A stretch of DNA of 64,000 nt from a virus. The stretch spans positions 62,001 through 126,000 of the IMG/VR virus record IMGVR_UViG_3300020463_000007; one strand, written 5' to 3'. The number at the start of each line of letters is the position of its first letter. The first letter of the stretch is position 1. The position numbers and the translations under genes were made by a program. This document shows, one piece after another, positions 1 through 10,532 of this stretch. The notes under the pieces were generated by a model. The model was given only the letters and a program-made list of their open reading frames with translations. It did no database searches and was not told the DNA's origin.

Positions 1-201
1 ACACATTTTACCGCCAGAACCACCTGCACCCCAAATTTCAACTCTTAAACAACCGTTACCTGGTGACTTATATGTAAATTTGTGACATTGGCTGTGTTCT
101 GATGCTGGTGTCCAGTAGAATAGTCTTCCTGTTTCAAGATTCTCTTCTTGACCCACGTAAGCTGGATTTCTACCTTCTATTATCGATTGTAACGTTGCCA
201 T
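1..201 (-). CDS. Tail fibre-like structural protein, 3' part outside the window
   Basis: Minus-strand ORF starting with ATG at 201 and still open at base 1, so only the first 67 residues are visible. It begins MATLQSIIEGRNPAYVGQEE and reaches a glycine-rich WGAGGSGGK segment of the kind found in phage fibre and glycine-rich adhesin proteins. A GGAG Shine-Dalgarno sequence lies about 9 bases before the ATG. It is the last visible gene of the fibre cassette and probably shares the transcript that starts at the late promoter near 571. The function is inferred from composition and neighbours only. Confidence 0.7.
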   Translation of the reverse strand, partial: MATLQSIIEGRNPAYVGQEENLETGRLFYWTPASEHSQCHKFTYKSPGNGCLRVEIWGAGGSGGKMC

Positions 202-216
202 TTAAATTTTCTCCGT

Positions 217-549
217 TTAGTTACTTGTAAGAACCCAGCCATAAGTTGCATTTGTATAAGTCAAAGTAATCACAGCGTTAGCTACGTTAATAGTCAAATC
301 TTCTGCTGTACCTTGTATGTTATTACTGTTGCGTCCTACGGTGATATTATTACTTGCCGCTTGTCCTGCTATGTCGTAAATCTGTACCACGTCACCTGCC
401 ATTGTATCTGCTGCTGCCGGTAGGGTGATTGTAAAAGCACCACCTGATGCGTCTGCTAAGATACGATCATTAACTAGAGCTTGGTAGGTTGTAGTAATAG
501 ACCTTACGGTTGAAGCCTGACCTGGAGTTGCATTAATATATCTTCCCAT
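217..549 (-). CDS. Small fibre/decoration-like structural protein (110 aa)
   Basis: Beta-rich 110-residue protein. The middle reads DRILADASGGAFTITLPAAA and the C-terminal half carries NNITVGRNSNNIQG, followed by a YGW motif near the end. This pattern recurs in fibre and adhesin modules of marine T4-like phages. There are no cysteines, membrane segments or catalytic motifs. The start is well supported: AAGGAA lies just upstream and a late promoter (CATAAATA) sits at 571-578, so this gene heads its own late transcript. The role is probably a virion surface or fibre-associated protein; the exact location is unknown. Confidence 0.75.
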   Translation of the reverse strand: MGRYINATPGQASTVRSITTTYQALVNDRILADASGGAFTITLPAAADTMAGDVVQIYDIAGQAASNNITVGRNSNNIQGTAEDLTINVANAVITLTYTNATYGWVLTSN

Positions 550-570
550 TTTATAATTCCTTTGTCATTG

Positions 571-578
571 TATTTATG
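571..578 (-). promoter_or_regulatory. T4-type late promoter, CATAAATA
   Basis: Minus-strand CATAAATA, one base from the T4 late consensus TATAAATA. It lies 22 bases before the 217-549 start and overlaps the stop codon of the upstream 574-891 gene. It is recognised in principle by the gp55-type sigma factor encoded at 32955-33788. Confidence 0.7.
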
Positions 579-891
579 CCGCTGTCTCAATTCCAAACGC
601 TACTGCACTTACGTTAGCAACATTTGTGTAGACAACTAATAGTTTTCCGGCTTGCATAACAATACCAGTTCTTTCTAGTAACGCCTTTGGTGTAAGTTCT
701 GTATCAAATTCGATGAACTCACCGTTTGTCGGCGTACTAGCATCTGCTATCGCTAATCTTACGAAGCACGAGCTGTTACCTCTGTTTAGCATATTGATGC
801 TTACTACAGCAAATGTAGACGCCGGACAGGTATATACAGTTGTATATGTACCTGCTGCTACATCGCTTGCTCCTAATCTTCCACTTGCCAT
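574..891 (-). CDS. Small beta-sandwich-like structural protein (105 aa)
   Basis: Protein of 105 aa starting MASGRLGASDVAAGTYTTVY. It has a regular alternation of beta-strands with a central NRGNSSCFVRLAI strand and a late MQAGKLLVVYTN strand. The same strand layout (polar N-terminus, an N..S..V.V.I strand, a 'glycine then hydrophobic' strand, a final hydrophobic strand) is seen in the 118-aa protein at 15032 and the 109-aa protein at 10920, so the three may be distant paralogues. It lies directly downstream of the 1602-aa fibre gene (15-base gap). It is probably a fibre-attached or decoration protein; no enzyme motif is present. Confidence 0.7.
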   Translation of the reverse strand: MASGRLGASDVAAGTYTTVYTCPASTFAVVSINMLNRGNSSCFVRLAIADASTPTNGEFIEFDTELTPKALLERTGIVMQAGKLLVVYTNVANVSAVAFGIETAA

Positions 892-906
892 TTTATTTCT
901 CCATGT

Positions 907-3900
907 TTATTGTTGTAGATAGTAGTTCATTGCCAACGGATGTCCGTCAACACCTTTTGCAAAGTTTACTTTCTGTAATGTATTTATTGCAACATTAGTG
1001 GTTGTAGTAATTGTACTACCAGTAATTTGTACCACCCCTGCTGTAATGCTGTTTACATTTAGCTCACCCTGTCCTCCACCTATTTGACTAGTAATATATG
1101 TTTTAATAGCTTTTTGTGTAGGAACGATATTATCGCTGTCTGCGGTAAATGTTCCATCAGTAGAGAATTCTGTAATTGTTGCACCGGTGCCGCCTAATTC
1201 AACGGATCCTAGTTCCAACTGGTTTAATCCTGATATGTTAAATGCATCGGCATTCAGAGTTGCAATACCTGTTGATTGTTCAATACTAAACAAGTCACCA
1301 ACTCTAAAGTTACCATCTTGATCTGTAGATGTAAAGAACACTCTACCACCACCAAAGTTATTTGTTTCTTTAGTTTGATCAGGATTTACATTTGGTGTTC
1401 CTGGATAGTTTGTATCAGAAAAATCACCTGTTCCTATATCAAGATAATCATGTCCAGTCAATCTTGCTTGACTGTATCTAATTGTAACTGTTGTAGCTTC
1501 ACCATGTTCTGGCGCTTCTGTAACTGTAATATCAGGACTTACTTGAAATGTTGCTGCATATGGTCCACTGCCTGTTAAGTTTGTAGTCTTGACAAGTTTA
1601 AACCATTTACCTGCAATTCCTGCAAATGCAACGTTTGCTCCGGCTTGTGGTGCTGATGCTAATCCTGCAATTCTAATATTTGCTCCAGGTTGATATCTAT
1701 CAGCATGACCATCACCTGTTACTGTTGCTTGAGCTGTTGTAAATGCTGTACCTCTGTTAGTCCAAGTTGGTTGCCTTAGAACTCCATCACCAGTTCTAAC
1801 AATATGTGGAGCGTCATCAGTATTGTTAGGATCAGTCAATGTAAATGTAGGTGTACCTGAATAGCCTGTGCCTGGATCCCATATTCTAACTTCTGAAATT
1901 TTTCCGTCTGTAACTTTTACACGACCTTTTGCAATGTCTGCATAAGCACTTACGCCGCCGCCGCTGAAGGTTACTCTTGGTTCGATGATGTAATTTGTTG
2001 TATCATCTAGTGCTGAAACAGGAGATACTCCTGTAACATGATCCCAACCGTCTGTACCATCGCTGTGTTTTTTAATTGTTGCTGTTTTAGAACCTGAATT
2101 ATATGTGTTCACATAACCATACTGGCCGGCGCCTGCACCAGAAGTAATGTATACACTCATTCCTACGTATGTGGTATTAATACCAGTATCAGTATTTGAA
2201 ATAACAATTTGTGTAGTATTTCCAGTTTGTGCAACTCCTGCGGCAGTTTTATATCCTGCTCCACCTAAATCACTTGCTGGATCAGTAAGTCTTACTTCCA
2301 TTACTCCGCCGTCGACAACCACTGCACTATTAACAGCTGCACTATATCCCTCACCAGTTACACTAAAGGTAGTACCACCTGCCGTATAACCTGTTCCTGC
2401 ATTTGTATATTCAAATGTTAAAATATTGTTTCCGTCTGTTAAAACGTTTGCAATTTCTGCTTCTGTCGATTTGTTATCAACAGTACCAGTAATAGCAGTT
2501 TCTGTAGCATCTTGTCCTTCAGCTACTGTACCAAAATCTCCATAAGAGTTATTACCGTTAGTAGCACGAATTTTCCCGCCATTTTCTGCTAAGTAACCTA
2601 CGTGATTATAATATGTAAACACAGACACAAGTTCAGCTCTTCCTAAATTTGTAATCCATGCTCCAATACCGTCACTTAAAATTTGTGTAAAGTCGTTAGC
2701 AACAATTGAATCGTTTCCTGCATCATGTAATGCTCCATCAACTTTCATTCCAATACAAGCTGTGCCAAATGTTGAAACATTTTGTACATAAGGTGATTTA
2801 CTTACAATATGAACATTTGTATCTGCTGGTCCGTATCCTGGATCCAAACTTACAAATGCACCTGCATCTGGACGTTTTGTTCCGTAAGCGTTAGCTGATC
2901 CTAATGCACCTGCTAGTCCACTTATAGTACAATTTCTAAGTCCTGTACCATTTCTCATGTAGAACATATCTTCTTTTGCATTACCACTTACTGAGTTAGC
3001 ATAGTATCTTGCATTTAGTAATGTTTTGTAATTACCTGTAAATTTAAGGTCATATATTACACCATCTAGGTATCTATCAACGTCTCTTCTACATGCTGAC
3101 TCGCTGTATGTATAACTTGGATATGTTGCATTAATAAAAGCTATTGCTTCTGATTTTAAAAATTCTCTGTTTGCCTCAATACATTCTTGTGCAAATAAAT
3201 ATCCTGTATCCGTAGTAGGTGTATTTGTTCCTGTAGTCTGTGGAGTAGTAGAATCGCCACTAGCACCATTTACACGGAAATCAATATAATCTTCTAGCTG
3301 TTGGAATAATCCATTTGCCGCTGTGCCTGCAGCACCTGACCCTGCTACTTTGGAAGTAACTTGACTTTGTGCATTGCCGCCTGTTTTTGTTACAGAACCG
3401 TTTGTACAAATATCACTTATAATTGCTTTAAGTCTTTGGATAGCTGCAATACTCTTTGGTGTATCTGCAGCTCCTGTTACTGCTGGTGAAGCAACAACTT
3501 TTGTACCTCGCAACTCATCTCCAATAACTGCTGTTTCTCTTGGCACAATAATTGGTAAGTGTTCCGTAAATTGGCCTGTTTTACAAAAAAGACTATTGTT
3601 AGCAACTCTTTCTGTTGGAATATTAGTTGTTACGCCAGCGGTTAAAGCGGCTGTCAAAATACCTATTAAAGTATTAACAGTAGTTTGTGCATCTGTTTCT
3701 TCTGTATAATTAGAATCTATAACCTGTGAGTGAGCTGGACTAAAACTGTTTGTTGTTTGATAATTCACAGCTGGTGCTAAATTACTTAATACCCTGTCTA
3801 TAACACTATTCAACATATAGTTAATAGTTTCGTTATTTTTGTCAACTACTCCTGCAACACCTAGTGTGTTTGCAACTGGACTTGTTAAATTTGAACCAGT

Positions 3901-5715
3901 AAAATATCTTAACACATCATCTCTTGTTGATTTATTACCATTATGAGTAAGGTCATGTGTAATTGCATCTACAAGTTTACCCATATCAGCTCTAAATGAA
4001 ATTTGTGCTGCACTATTAAAACTAAACCCAGACCAAATGCCTGCGCCTCCTGATGTTTTGTTTACTGCATATTGTACTGCTTCTTCAACAATAAAATTTC
4101 TGTTTCGTTTTATAAGATAACCAGCATTTTCTCTTAATGCACCTGCTTCAATCTGTTCACATGCATATTTAATGGACTTCCATGGTCTTGCTAGTGTTAC
4201 TCCGTAATTTGATGCTGGTAAGTTTTGTCCTGTACTAGTATCCACATAAAATATATTATTAATTCTACCAATATAACTCCATTCAGGTGCGTTACCTGCT
4301 GAATTAACGGTAAGAACTTGTCCTGCATTACCAATTGGTAATCTTCCTGGTCCTGATCCGCTGTAATAAACTAAATCACCTTGAGTAGTTAAAACATCTG
4401 TCTCTGGCCCGCCTGCAAGTTGATTCCAATATGTGCCACCTGAGTCATTAGCAGGATCGTTTACTCCGTTATTAGAAGTGTGTGCTAAAATACAAATATA
4501 ACTGCTTGTACCTTGTCTTACTGAATCTCCAGCATCATATAATGTTGAATCCGACCAAGCATTTTTCCAAGCAACACCACTGTTTAATTTTTGCCAGTAA
4601 GTTGCATTAGGTGGTCTATGTCCTGAACTATCTGCAATACACAAATAAGTGTATCCACCTAGTCTAACAACATCTCCTGTAAAGTATTCGTAGTTAGAGC
4701 TGTCATCACCCCAGTCGCCTATAAAACGGAAACCTGCTGTAAATAAATCCCAATCACTTGGACTTGAAGTTGGTCTTGCTCCTAAGTTATTTGTTTTAGC
4801 AACATAAGAATATCCACCATATGTAACAAAGTCACCTGGCTGATATCTTGTAACGCCTGCCCAACTATCTTCAAATTCTAATCCTTCAACAAACTGATTC
4901 CATTTTGCTTCATCATCACTTAGATTCGTTTGACTAGTATGGTAAGTTACACAAATCCAAATTGCGCCGCCATGTTTTACAACATCATTTACTTTGTATC
5001 TAGTTGCAGAGGCCCAATCGCCTTTGTATTCAATGCCTTTATTTGAAAATTGCCATTTTGCTTGGTCAGCTTCTAGTCCTGATGAGGCAGTTGATGCTGA
5101 TGTATGTCCTGTAATACAAACATAAACAATACCACCATATTTTACAATATCGTTTACTCTGTATCTAAAACTTGTTGTCCATTCACTTTTCCAATTGAAA
5201 CCTTCTGAAAAAATTTGCCATTTTGCTTGATCTGCTTCTAAACCTAATGATGTACTTGCAGCAGAAGTATGTCCTGTAATACAAATATATACAGTTCCAC
5301 CGTATTTGGCAAGGTCATTGACTTTATATCTATAGCTAGTTGTCCAATCATTTGAATAATTAAAACCTTCAGCGAATGTATCCCACTTAGACTGATCTGC
5401 TTCAAGGCCGTCTGCAACAGATGCTGATGCAGTATGACCAGTGTTTGCAATATATAAATATCCGCCATATGCTACAACATCGTTAACTTTATAAGTTGTA
5501 CCTGCTACCCATTGTCCTTTCCAATCTTGTCCATCGGAAATTTTGTTCCAATAAGATGATTGGCTTGTGGTAAAAGCTGCTGGAGCCGTATGACCTTTAA
5601 TAGCAATATAGGTATTACCGCCATATCTGACAATATCGTCTTTGTAATATGTGGTTCCTGTTACCCAGTCACCTTTCCATATAAATCTTATTCTACCTAG
5701 TTTAAATTCAGCCAT
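907..5715 (-). CDS. Giant fibre-like protein with carbohydrate-binding repeats (1602 aa)
   Basis: The N-terminal 420 or so residues contain about eight tandem modules of roughly 50 aa of the form W...TxYxxxDxVxYGGxxYxCxxGHTS, resembling chitin-binding type 3 (CBM5/12) modules. From about residue 480 comes a likely beta-helix core (FYVDTSTGQN, RPWKSIKYAC, GDELRGT, DGIGAW). Two helical insertions interrupt it at about 528-710 and 738-913; both carry the pattern EA..., D...DL...GN, so they look like copies of one domain. The C-terminus (FGGGRVFFTSTDQDGNFRVG, then NIVPTQKAIKTYI) is shared with the 1592-aa neighbour. A late promoter lies at 5734. Inference: a host-recognition tail fibre or baseplate-attached adhesin. 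It is one of two paralogues that differ mainly in their inserts. Confidence 0.85.
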   Translation of the reverse strand: MAEFKLGRIRFIWKGDWVTGTTYYKDDIVRYGGNTYIAIKGHTAPAAFTTSQSSYWNKISDGQDWKGQWVAGTTYKVNDVVAYGGYLYIANTGHTASASVADGLEADQSKWDTFAEGFNYSNDWTTSYRYKVNDLAKYGGTVYICITGHTSAASTSLGLEADQAKWQIFSEGFNWKSEWTTSFRYRVNDIVKYGGIVYVCITGHTSASTASSGLEADQAKWQFSNKGIEYKGDWASATRYKVNDVVKHGGAIWICVTYHTSQTNLSDDEAKWNQFVEGLEFEDSWAGVTRYQPGDFVTYGGYSYVAKTNNLGARPTSSPSDWDLFTAGFRFIGDWGDDSSNYEYFTGDVVRLGGYTYLCIADSSGHRPPNATYWQKLNSGVAWKNAWSDSTLYDAGDSVRQGTSSYICILAHTSNNGVNDPANDSGGTYWNQLAGGPETDVLTTQGDLVYYSGSGPGRLPIGNAGQVLTVNSAGNAPEWSYIGRINNIFYVDTSTGQNLPASNYGVTLARPWKSIKYACEQIEAGALRENAGYLIKRNRNFIVEEAVQYAVNKTSGGAGIWSGFSFNSAAQISFRADMGKLVDAITHDLTHNGNKSTRDDVLRYFTGSNLTSPVANTLGVAGVVDKNNETINYMLNSVIDRVLSNLAPAVNYQTTNSFSPAHSQVIDSNYTEETDAQTTVNTLIGILTAALTAGVTTNIPTERVANNSLFCKTGQFTEHLPIIVPRETAVIGDELRGTKVVASPAVTGAADTPKSIAAIQRLKAIISDICTNGSVTKTGGNAQSQVTSKVAGSGAAGTAANGLFQQLEDYIDFRVNGASGDSTTPQTTGTNTPTTDTGYLFAQECIEANREFLKSEAIAFINATYPSYTYSESACRRDVDRYLDGVIYDLKFTGNYKTLLNARYYANSVSGNAKEDMFYMRNGTGLRNCTISGLAGALGSANAYGTKRPDAGAFVSLDPGYGPADTNVHIVSKSPYVQNVSTFGTACIGMKVDGALHDAGNDSIVANDFTQILSDGIGAWITNLGRAELVSVFTYYNHVGYLAENGGKIRATNGNNSYGDFGTVAEGQDATETAITGTVDNKSTEAEIANVLTDGNNILTFEYTNAGTGYTAGGTTFSVTGEGYSAAVNSAVVVDGGVMEVRLTDPASDLGGAGYKTAAGVAQTGNTTQIVISNTDTGINTTYVGMSVYITSGAGAGQYGYVNTYNSGSKTATIKKHSDGTDGWDHVTGVSPVSALDDTTNYIIEPRVTFSGGGVSAYADIAKGRVKVTDGKISEVRIWDPGTGYSGTPTFTLTDPNNTDDAPHIVRTGDGVLRQPTWTNRGTAFTTAQATVTGDGHADRYQPGANIRIAGLASAPQAGANVAFAGIAGKWFKLVKTTNLTGSGPYAATFQVSPDITVTEAPEHGEATTVTIRYSQARLTGHDYLDIGTGDFSDTNYPGTPNVNPDQTKETNNFGGGRVFFTSTDQDGNFRVGDLFSIEQSTGIATLNADAFNISGLNQLELGSVELGGTGATITEFSTDGTFTADSDNIVPTQKAIKTYITSQIGGGQGELNVNSITAGVVQITGSTITTTTNVAINTLQKVNFAKGVDGHPLAMNYYLQQ

Positions 5716-5733
5716 TTGCTACTCCGTTTTTAA

Positions 5734-5741
5734 TATTTATG
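5734..5741 (-). promoter_or_regulatory. T4-type late promoter, CATAAATA
   Basis: Minus-strand CATAAATA located 18 bases before the ATG of the 1602-aa fibre gene, in the short gap between the two giant paralogues. It would let the first paralogue be transcribed independently of the second. Confidence 0.7.
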
Positions 5742-5753
5742 CCATTTTAATCA

Positions 5754-8700
5754 TTATGCAGAGAAATACATACTTGATAAATAATGGCCATCTGCTCCAC
5801 CTTTTATAATCATTTTTTGCGGCACTTCAATTGTCGCCGCCGCAGTTTGGTTTATATTGTTAGTTGCTACTGTAATTTGTCCAACATTCAATTTATTTGT
5901 GCTGGCATTAGATCCGCCACCACTTACTCTTGACGATACATAAGCAGCAATAGCTTTTTGTGTTGGTACAATATTGTTAGAATTTGCAATAAATGTTTGC
6001 TCTTTAGAAAATTCATTAACTACAACTGCTGTACCACCTATTACAACTCCACCCAAAGTAAGACTTTGTAATCCAGAAAAATTAAATAAACTAGAATTTA
6101 AAGTAATAATACCTGTGGATTGTTCAACTAAGAATTGCTCGCCTGCTCTGAAGTTACCGTCCTGATCTGTGGAAGTATAAAATACTCTACCGCCGCCTAC
6201 TTCAATTACTTCATTAAATTGTTTTGGTTCTGCTCCTGATTCAAAATTGTAACCATCTGTATACAATATCGGATAATTTGTTTCACTGAAATCTCCTGTA
6301 CCTATATCAAGGAAGTCATGTCCTGTCAATCTTATTTGACTATAGTTTTCTCTTAGTTCAACGCTTGTACCATGAGTTGGTGATTCAGCGTTTCCTATTG
6401 CAGGATCTACCTTAATTGTAATATTGTAAGGACCTGCTCCTGATTGTTGGTCGATACTTACGACTTTGTAAATTATGTCATTTATACCATTGATGATAAT
6501 ATTTTCTCCAGGCCCTGGTAAAGCTGTGACACCTTCTAATACTAATTGCTGTCCAGTCTGGAATATTTCAGCATAGCCCGAACCTGATATAGTTGCACTT
6601 GCTACGTTCCAATCTAATCCTCTAGCATTAAACACAGGCTGTCCTAACACTCCAGATGCCGCCACATTGACTGTGTAATTTGCATCAATTGTATTAGGAT
6701 AATCGTGAACTGTAACTGTAGGTGCAGAACTATATCCGCTACCTGGATCGTAAATTGTAAATCCTGATATACGTGATGACGCAACATCAGCTCTAATAAT
6801 AGGTTTAGCACCGTAGTTAACTGAACAAGCATCAGTAGTACCTTTTGACCCTATAAATGCTGGCATACCGGAAGCCGTTAATCCTCCAGCAACCACAGCA
6901 TAACCTCCTGTGGTAGTAAATGCTTTAGTAGTACTATCATCTAATATAGATGACCACACACTTGCAGATTGAGAAGTAATTATTGTGTTATCTGCACTAT
7001 TAGTACATAACCAAACTCCTTGTGTATATGCAAGATTATTCCATAGTCCTGTTGTACTGTCTTGTAAATTTGTTATATTAATATAAGAATCATACCATGT
7101 TATTCCATCTAGACTGTAAATTATTTTTGAATCACTATTACCTACAGCAACAAATCTACCATTAGCATATTGCATATCTTGCCAGTTTGATGTTACAGGT
7201 AAAGTTCTTGTAGTCCATGTTGTTCCGTCTGTAGAAGTTAATGCAGTATTACCTGATTCTGGTAATATTACAAAAACACCGTTGCCATATTCTATTAATT
7301 TGTTTTGTCCAGATATAGTGGTTCCTGCACTCCAGGATACACCGTTGTTTGTACTGATAGCAGTCTCTGTTGCACTTCCGCTTGAAATTGCAATCCATTG
7401 ATTTGCTTTAAATGCAATATCTATCCAGTTAGCTCCGTTTGCTAAAATTGTTTGTGTCCAACTTTGTCCATTATCTTGAGACAAACCTCCTACTGTGGTT
7501 TCAGTTGTACCTTGCAAGGCAACCATATAACTGGTTCCTTTCATTGCTTTAACTTTGGTCCAAGTTCCTGTTGTGCTTCCTGTAGACGTAGTCCATGCAC
7601 CCCCGGCATTTCCAGAGTAAGAAATTAAATCTGTTTTAGCAATTACAAAATTAGTATCATTTGCTGTAATTGTATCTATTTTATGAGGTACTGTTAATGC
7701 TGTACTTGCGAATGCTGGCTCTGTAACGTCTACCCTAGGTTCGATAGCATATCTAGTAGCTGATGTAAGTGTTCCTATAATTGGGTATCCAGGATATATA
7801 TGTTCCCATCCTGCGGTTCCGTCACTTTCTCTTTCAACTGTAGCAACTTTTGTGCCGCTGTTGTAAGAACTTATTCTTGCATATTGTCCGTCTCCTGCTC
7901 CTGATAGTATAACAATACGTTGTCCTACATAAGCTGCCGAAGTACCTGTTGTATCTGCATTAGATAACTTAATACTTGTAGTGTCTCCTTCTTGGGCGTT
8001 GTTTACAATATATGTGTAATTTAATCCACCAGGTGTACTTGAATCTCCTGGATCTGTAACTCTAATATTAGTCAAAGCATTTTTTCTTAATTCTTCAAAA
8101 CCTGCAACTACTCCATATCCTGATCCAGATAAATTAATTGAAGGTGTACCTGTGTAGTTTTCTCCTGCATTACTGTATCCAAATGCTAGTGCAGATGTTC
8201 CGTTAGTTTCTACTACACGTATTTGAGCTTGTTTAGATCTATTGTTTACTGTTCCTGTTTTAGCAGTTTCTGATGGATTTACACCTTCAGCTACAGATCC
8301 AAAATCTCCATAAGAGTTGTTTCCATTTGTTGCTCTAACCTTTCCTCCAAATTCACAGAGATAGCCTATATGGTTATAGTATGTAAACACAGACACAAGT
8401 TCTGATTTGCCATCATAACTACACCAATAACCTATACCGTCTGGTAATATTTGTGTGAAATCGTTTGCAACGATAGATCTATTTCCTGCATTGTGTAAGC
8501 TACCGTCTACTCTAAGTCCTGTACAACCTGTTCCAAATGAAGATACATTTTGTATATAAGGAGATTTTGACGTAATATGAACAGTAGTATCTCCTGGACC
8601 TGTGCCAGGATCTAAACTGACATATGCACCTGCTGTAGGTCGTCTTGTTCCATAACTGTTAGGAGTGCCAAGTGTACCACTAAGCCCATTCAAAGACATG

Positions 8701-10532
8701 TTTCTTATACCTCCACCATTACGCACACGGAACATATCACTTGTTTCATATCCTGCTTTAGGAAATACAGAAGTACTCCTTAATTCATCTCCGATTAATG
8801 CTACATCTGCTGGTACGCTAATAGGTAGTATTTCTTCATATACACCTGTTTTAATAAAAACTGATGCTGGTGCCCTGTTGCCTAAATCTGCTTGTATGTA
8901 ATCACATGCAAATTTGATTGTTTTCCATGGTGCACCTTCTGTAACTCCATTAGTTGCTATATCTTGTCCGTTGGCAGTTGATACGTAATATACTTTTGGT
9001 ATCTGTCCAAAACTTCCCCATGCAGCTATTTCGCCAGTATCTAATGTTGCGTCAATTGGATTGTTTGCTTTTAATACTTGTCCTGCCGCTCCTATTGCTA
9101 ATCTTTCATCAGCCATTGAGCTATCTGTTTGCGAATTATGTGTTCTTAAATCTCCTCTTTCTCTAAGAACGTTAGTAGCTTCGCCTTCTATCAATACTGA
9201 CCAAAATTGTTCTTGGGTATAATCGATATCTAAATCTGGTCTTGCACCTGAGGACGATGAAAGGTGTCTTTTCATTGCTAAGTAAGCAGTCCCAGCAAAT
9301 AATACAACATCCATTTTTTCATATTGAGTATTATCTGCCCATTCGCCTCTGTGATGTCTACCTGTTACAAGAACTTGCCATTTGTTAGAACCATCTGGCA
9401 CTTCACCTGTACTGTCTGTCAGACAAATATATAAAAAACCATTTAGTCTTACAACATCACCAGTCTTGTATTCATAGTTACTGCTATCGTCGCCCCAATC
9501 ACCTAAATGTCTGTATCCTTCTTTTAATAATTCCCAATTGCCTGTGTCTTGAATTTTACCGTTGATACTTGGTACTGAACTTGCATTATTTTTTAGAGCA
9601 GTATAAGCATACCCACCGTATAAAACAATATCACCTTTTGAATAGTGTGTTTGATAATTCCATACAGTTTCATAATCTAGTCCAGGTAACCATAATTCCC
9701 ATTTTGTAGTTGAAGGATCACCTGTTTCGTCAACAGTAAAATACGTTGAGCTTGATGTATGTTCTGTTTTACATTTCCATAATGATGGACCATATTTAAT
9801 AACATCATTTAATTTATAAAGTGTATTAATAGCCCATATGCCTTTGTATTCAATTCCTGAATTAACAATATCCCAATAACTGTAATCGTTACTAAGATTA
9901 GTTGAACTTGTATGCCCTGTGTTTGCTCGATATACAATACCGCCATATTTAACTACATCACTTACTTTGTATCTGATTGAACTTGACCAATCACCACTCC
10001 AGTGATCTGATTTTGAAATTTGTGTCCATGCAGTTTGATTTGTTTCTAAACCAAGTGCTTCTGTAGCCGCTGAAGTATGTTTCGTGCTAACCATGTAAAC
10101 ATAGCCGTTATACCTTACTACATCTCCTAATTCGTAATCTGTGGATATTGTCCAGTTGTTTAACCAATTAGAACCTTTTGCTACAATTTCCCATTTAGAA
10201 TTATCATTAGTTAGTCCTAAAGTGCTAGTGGCTGCTGATGTGTGCGGAGTTAAAGCTCTATATACATATGCCTTAAATTGTACAATATTGCCAACATCAT
10301 AATATGTGCTAGGTGTCCAATTATTTTTCCATTCGTAACCGTCTAGCATTTTTACCCATTTTGGGCTTGTTGCATTTAGGTCTGTATAAAAACTAGAATC
10401 AGAAGTATGTCCGATCAAACATACAAACGCCTTGCCTTGATATATTACAATATCATCTTTGACAAAAGCTGTTGCCGCTGACCAAGTATTTTTCCAACGG
10501 AATCTAATTCTATCAATTCTAAAATCTGCCAT
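5754..10532 (-). CDS. Giant fibre-like protein with an Asp-box propeller insert (1592 aa)
   Basis: Paralogue of the 1602-aa protein. It has about eight N-terminal W..Y..gDvV.y.G..Y....HTS modules (residues 1-430), the core APWKTIKFACDYIQA, GDELRST, GIGYWCSYDGKS, and the C-terminal VGGGRVFYTSTDQDGNFRAG and NIVPTQKAIAAYV. It lacks the two helical insertions of its sister. Instead, at about residues 950-1234, it carries a segment with four Asp-box-like motifs (SQDNGQSW, STNNGVSW, STDGTTW, SLDGITW), as in BNR/sialidase-type beta-propellers. Two DPGxGYxxxP motifs, also found in the giant plus-strand protein, flank the core. Inference: a receptor-binding fibre with an exchangeable sugar-binding head. 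No catalytic sialidase residues can be assigned. Confidence 0.85.
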   Translation of the reverse strand: MADFRIDRIRFRWKNTWSAATAFVKDDIVIYQGKAFVCLIGHTSDSSFYTDLNATSPKWVKMLDGYEWKNNWTPSTYYDVGNIVQFKAYVYRALTPHTSAATSTLGLTNDNSKWEIVAKGSNWLNNWTISTDYELGDVVRYNGYVYMVSTKHTSAATEALGLETNQTAWTQISKSDHWSGDWSSSIRYKVSDVVKYGGIVYRANTGHTSSTNLSNDYSYWDIVNSGIEYKGIWAINTLYKLNDVIKYGPSLWKCKTEHTSSSTYFTVDETGDPSTTKWELWLPGLDYETVWNYQTHYSKGDIVLYGGYAYTALKNNASSVPSINGKIQDTGNWELLKEGYRHLGDWGDDSSNYEYKTGDVVRLNGFLYICLTDSTGEVPDGSNKWQVLVTGRHHRGEWADNTQYEKMDVVLFAGTAYLAMKRHLSSSSGARPDLDIDYTQEQFWSVLIEGEATNVLRERGDLRTHNSQTDSSMADERLAIGAAGQVLKANNPIDATLDTGEIAAWGSFGQIPKVYYVSTANGQDIATNGVTEGAPWKTIKFACDYIQADLGNRAPASVFIKTGVYEEILPISVPADVALIGDELRSTSVFPKAGYETSDMFRVRNGGGIRNMSLNGLSGTLGTPNSYGTRRPTAGAYVSLDPGTGPGDTTVHITSKSPYIQNVSSFGTGCTGLRVDGSLHNAGNRSIVANDFTQILPDGIGYWCSYDGKSELVSVFTYYNHIGYLCEFGGKVRATNGNNSYGDFGSVAEGVNPSETAKTGTVNNRSKQAQIRVVETNGTSALAFGYSNAGENYTGTPSINLSGSGYGVVAGFEELRKNALTNIRVTDPGDSSTPGGLNYTYIVNNAQEGDTTSIKLSNADTTGTSAAYVGQRIVILSGAGDGQYARISSYNSGTKVATVERESDGTAGWEHIYPGYPIIGTLTSATRYAIEPRVDVTEPAFASTALTVPHKIDTITANDTNFVIAKTDLISYSGNAGGAWTTSTGSTTGTWTKVKAMKGTSYMVALQGTTETTVGGLSQDNGQSWTQTILANGANWIDIAFKANQWIAISSGSATETAISTNNGVSWSAGTTISGQNKLIEYGNGVFVILPESGNTALTSTDGTTWTTRTLPVTSNWQDMQYANGRFVAVGNSDSKIIYSLDGITWYDSYINITNLQDSTTGLWNNLAYTQGVWLCTNSADNTIITSQSASVWSSILDDSTTKAFTTTGGYAVVAGGLTASGMPAFIGSKGTTDACSVNYGAKPIIRADVASSRISGFTIYDPGSGYSSAPTVTVHDYPNTIDANYTVNVAASGVLGQPVFNARGLDWNVASATISGSGYAEIFQTGQQLVLEGVTALPGPGENIIINGINDIIYKVVSIDQQSGAGPYNITIKVDPAIGNAESPTHGTSVELRENYSQIRLTGHDFLDIGTGDFSETNYPILYTDGYNFESGAEPKQFNEVIEVGGGRVFYTSTDQDGNFRAGEQFLVEQSTGIITLNSSLFNFSGLQSLTLGGVVIGGTAVVVNEFSKEQTFIANSNNIVPTQKAIAAYVSSRVSGGGSNASTNKLNVGQITVATNNINQTAAATIEVPQKMIIKGGADGHYLSSMYFSA

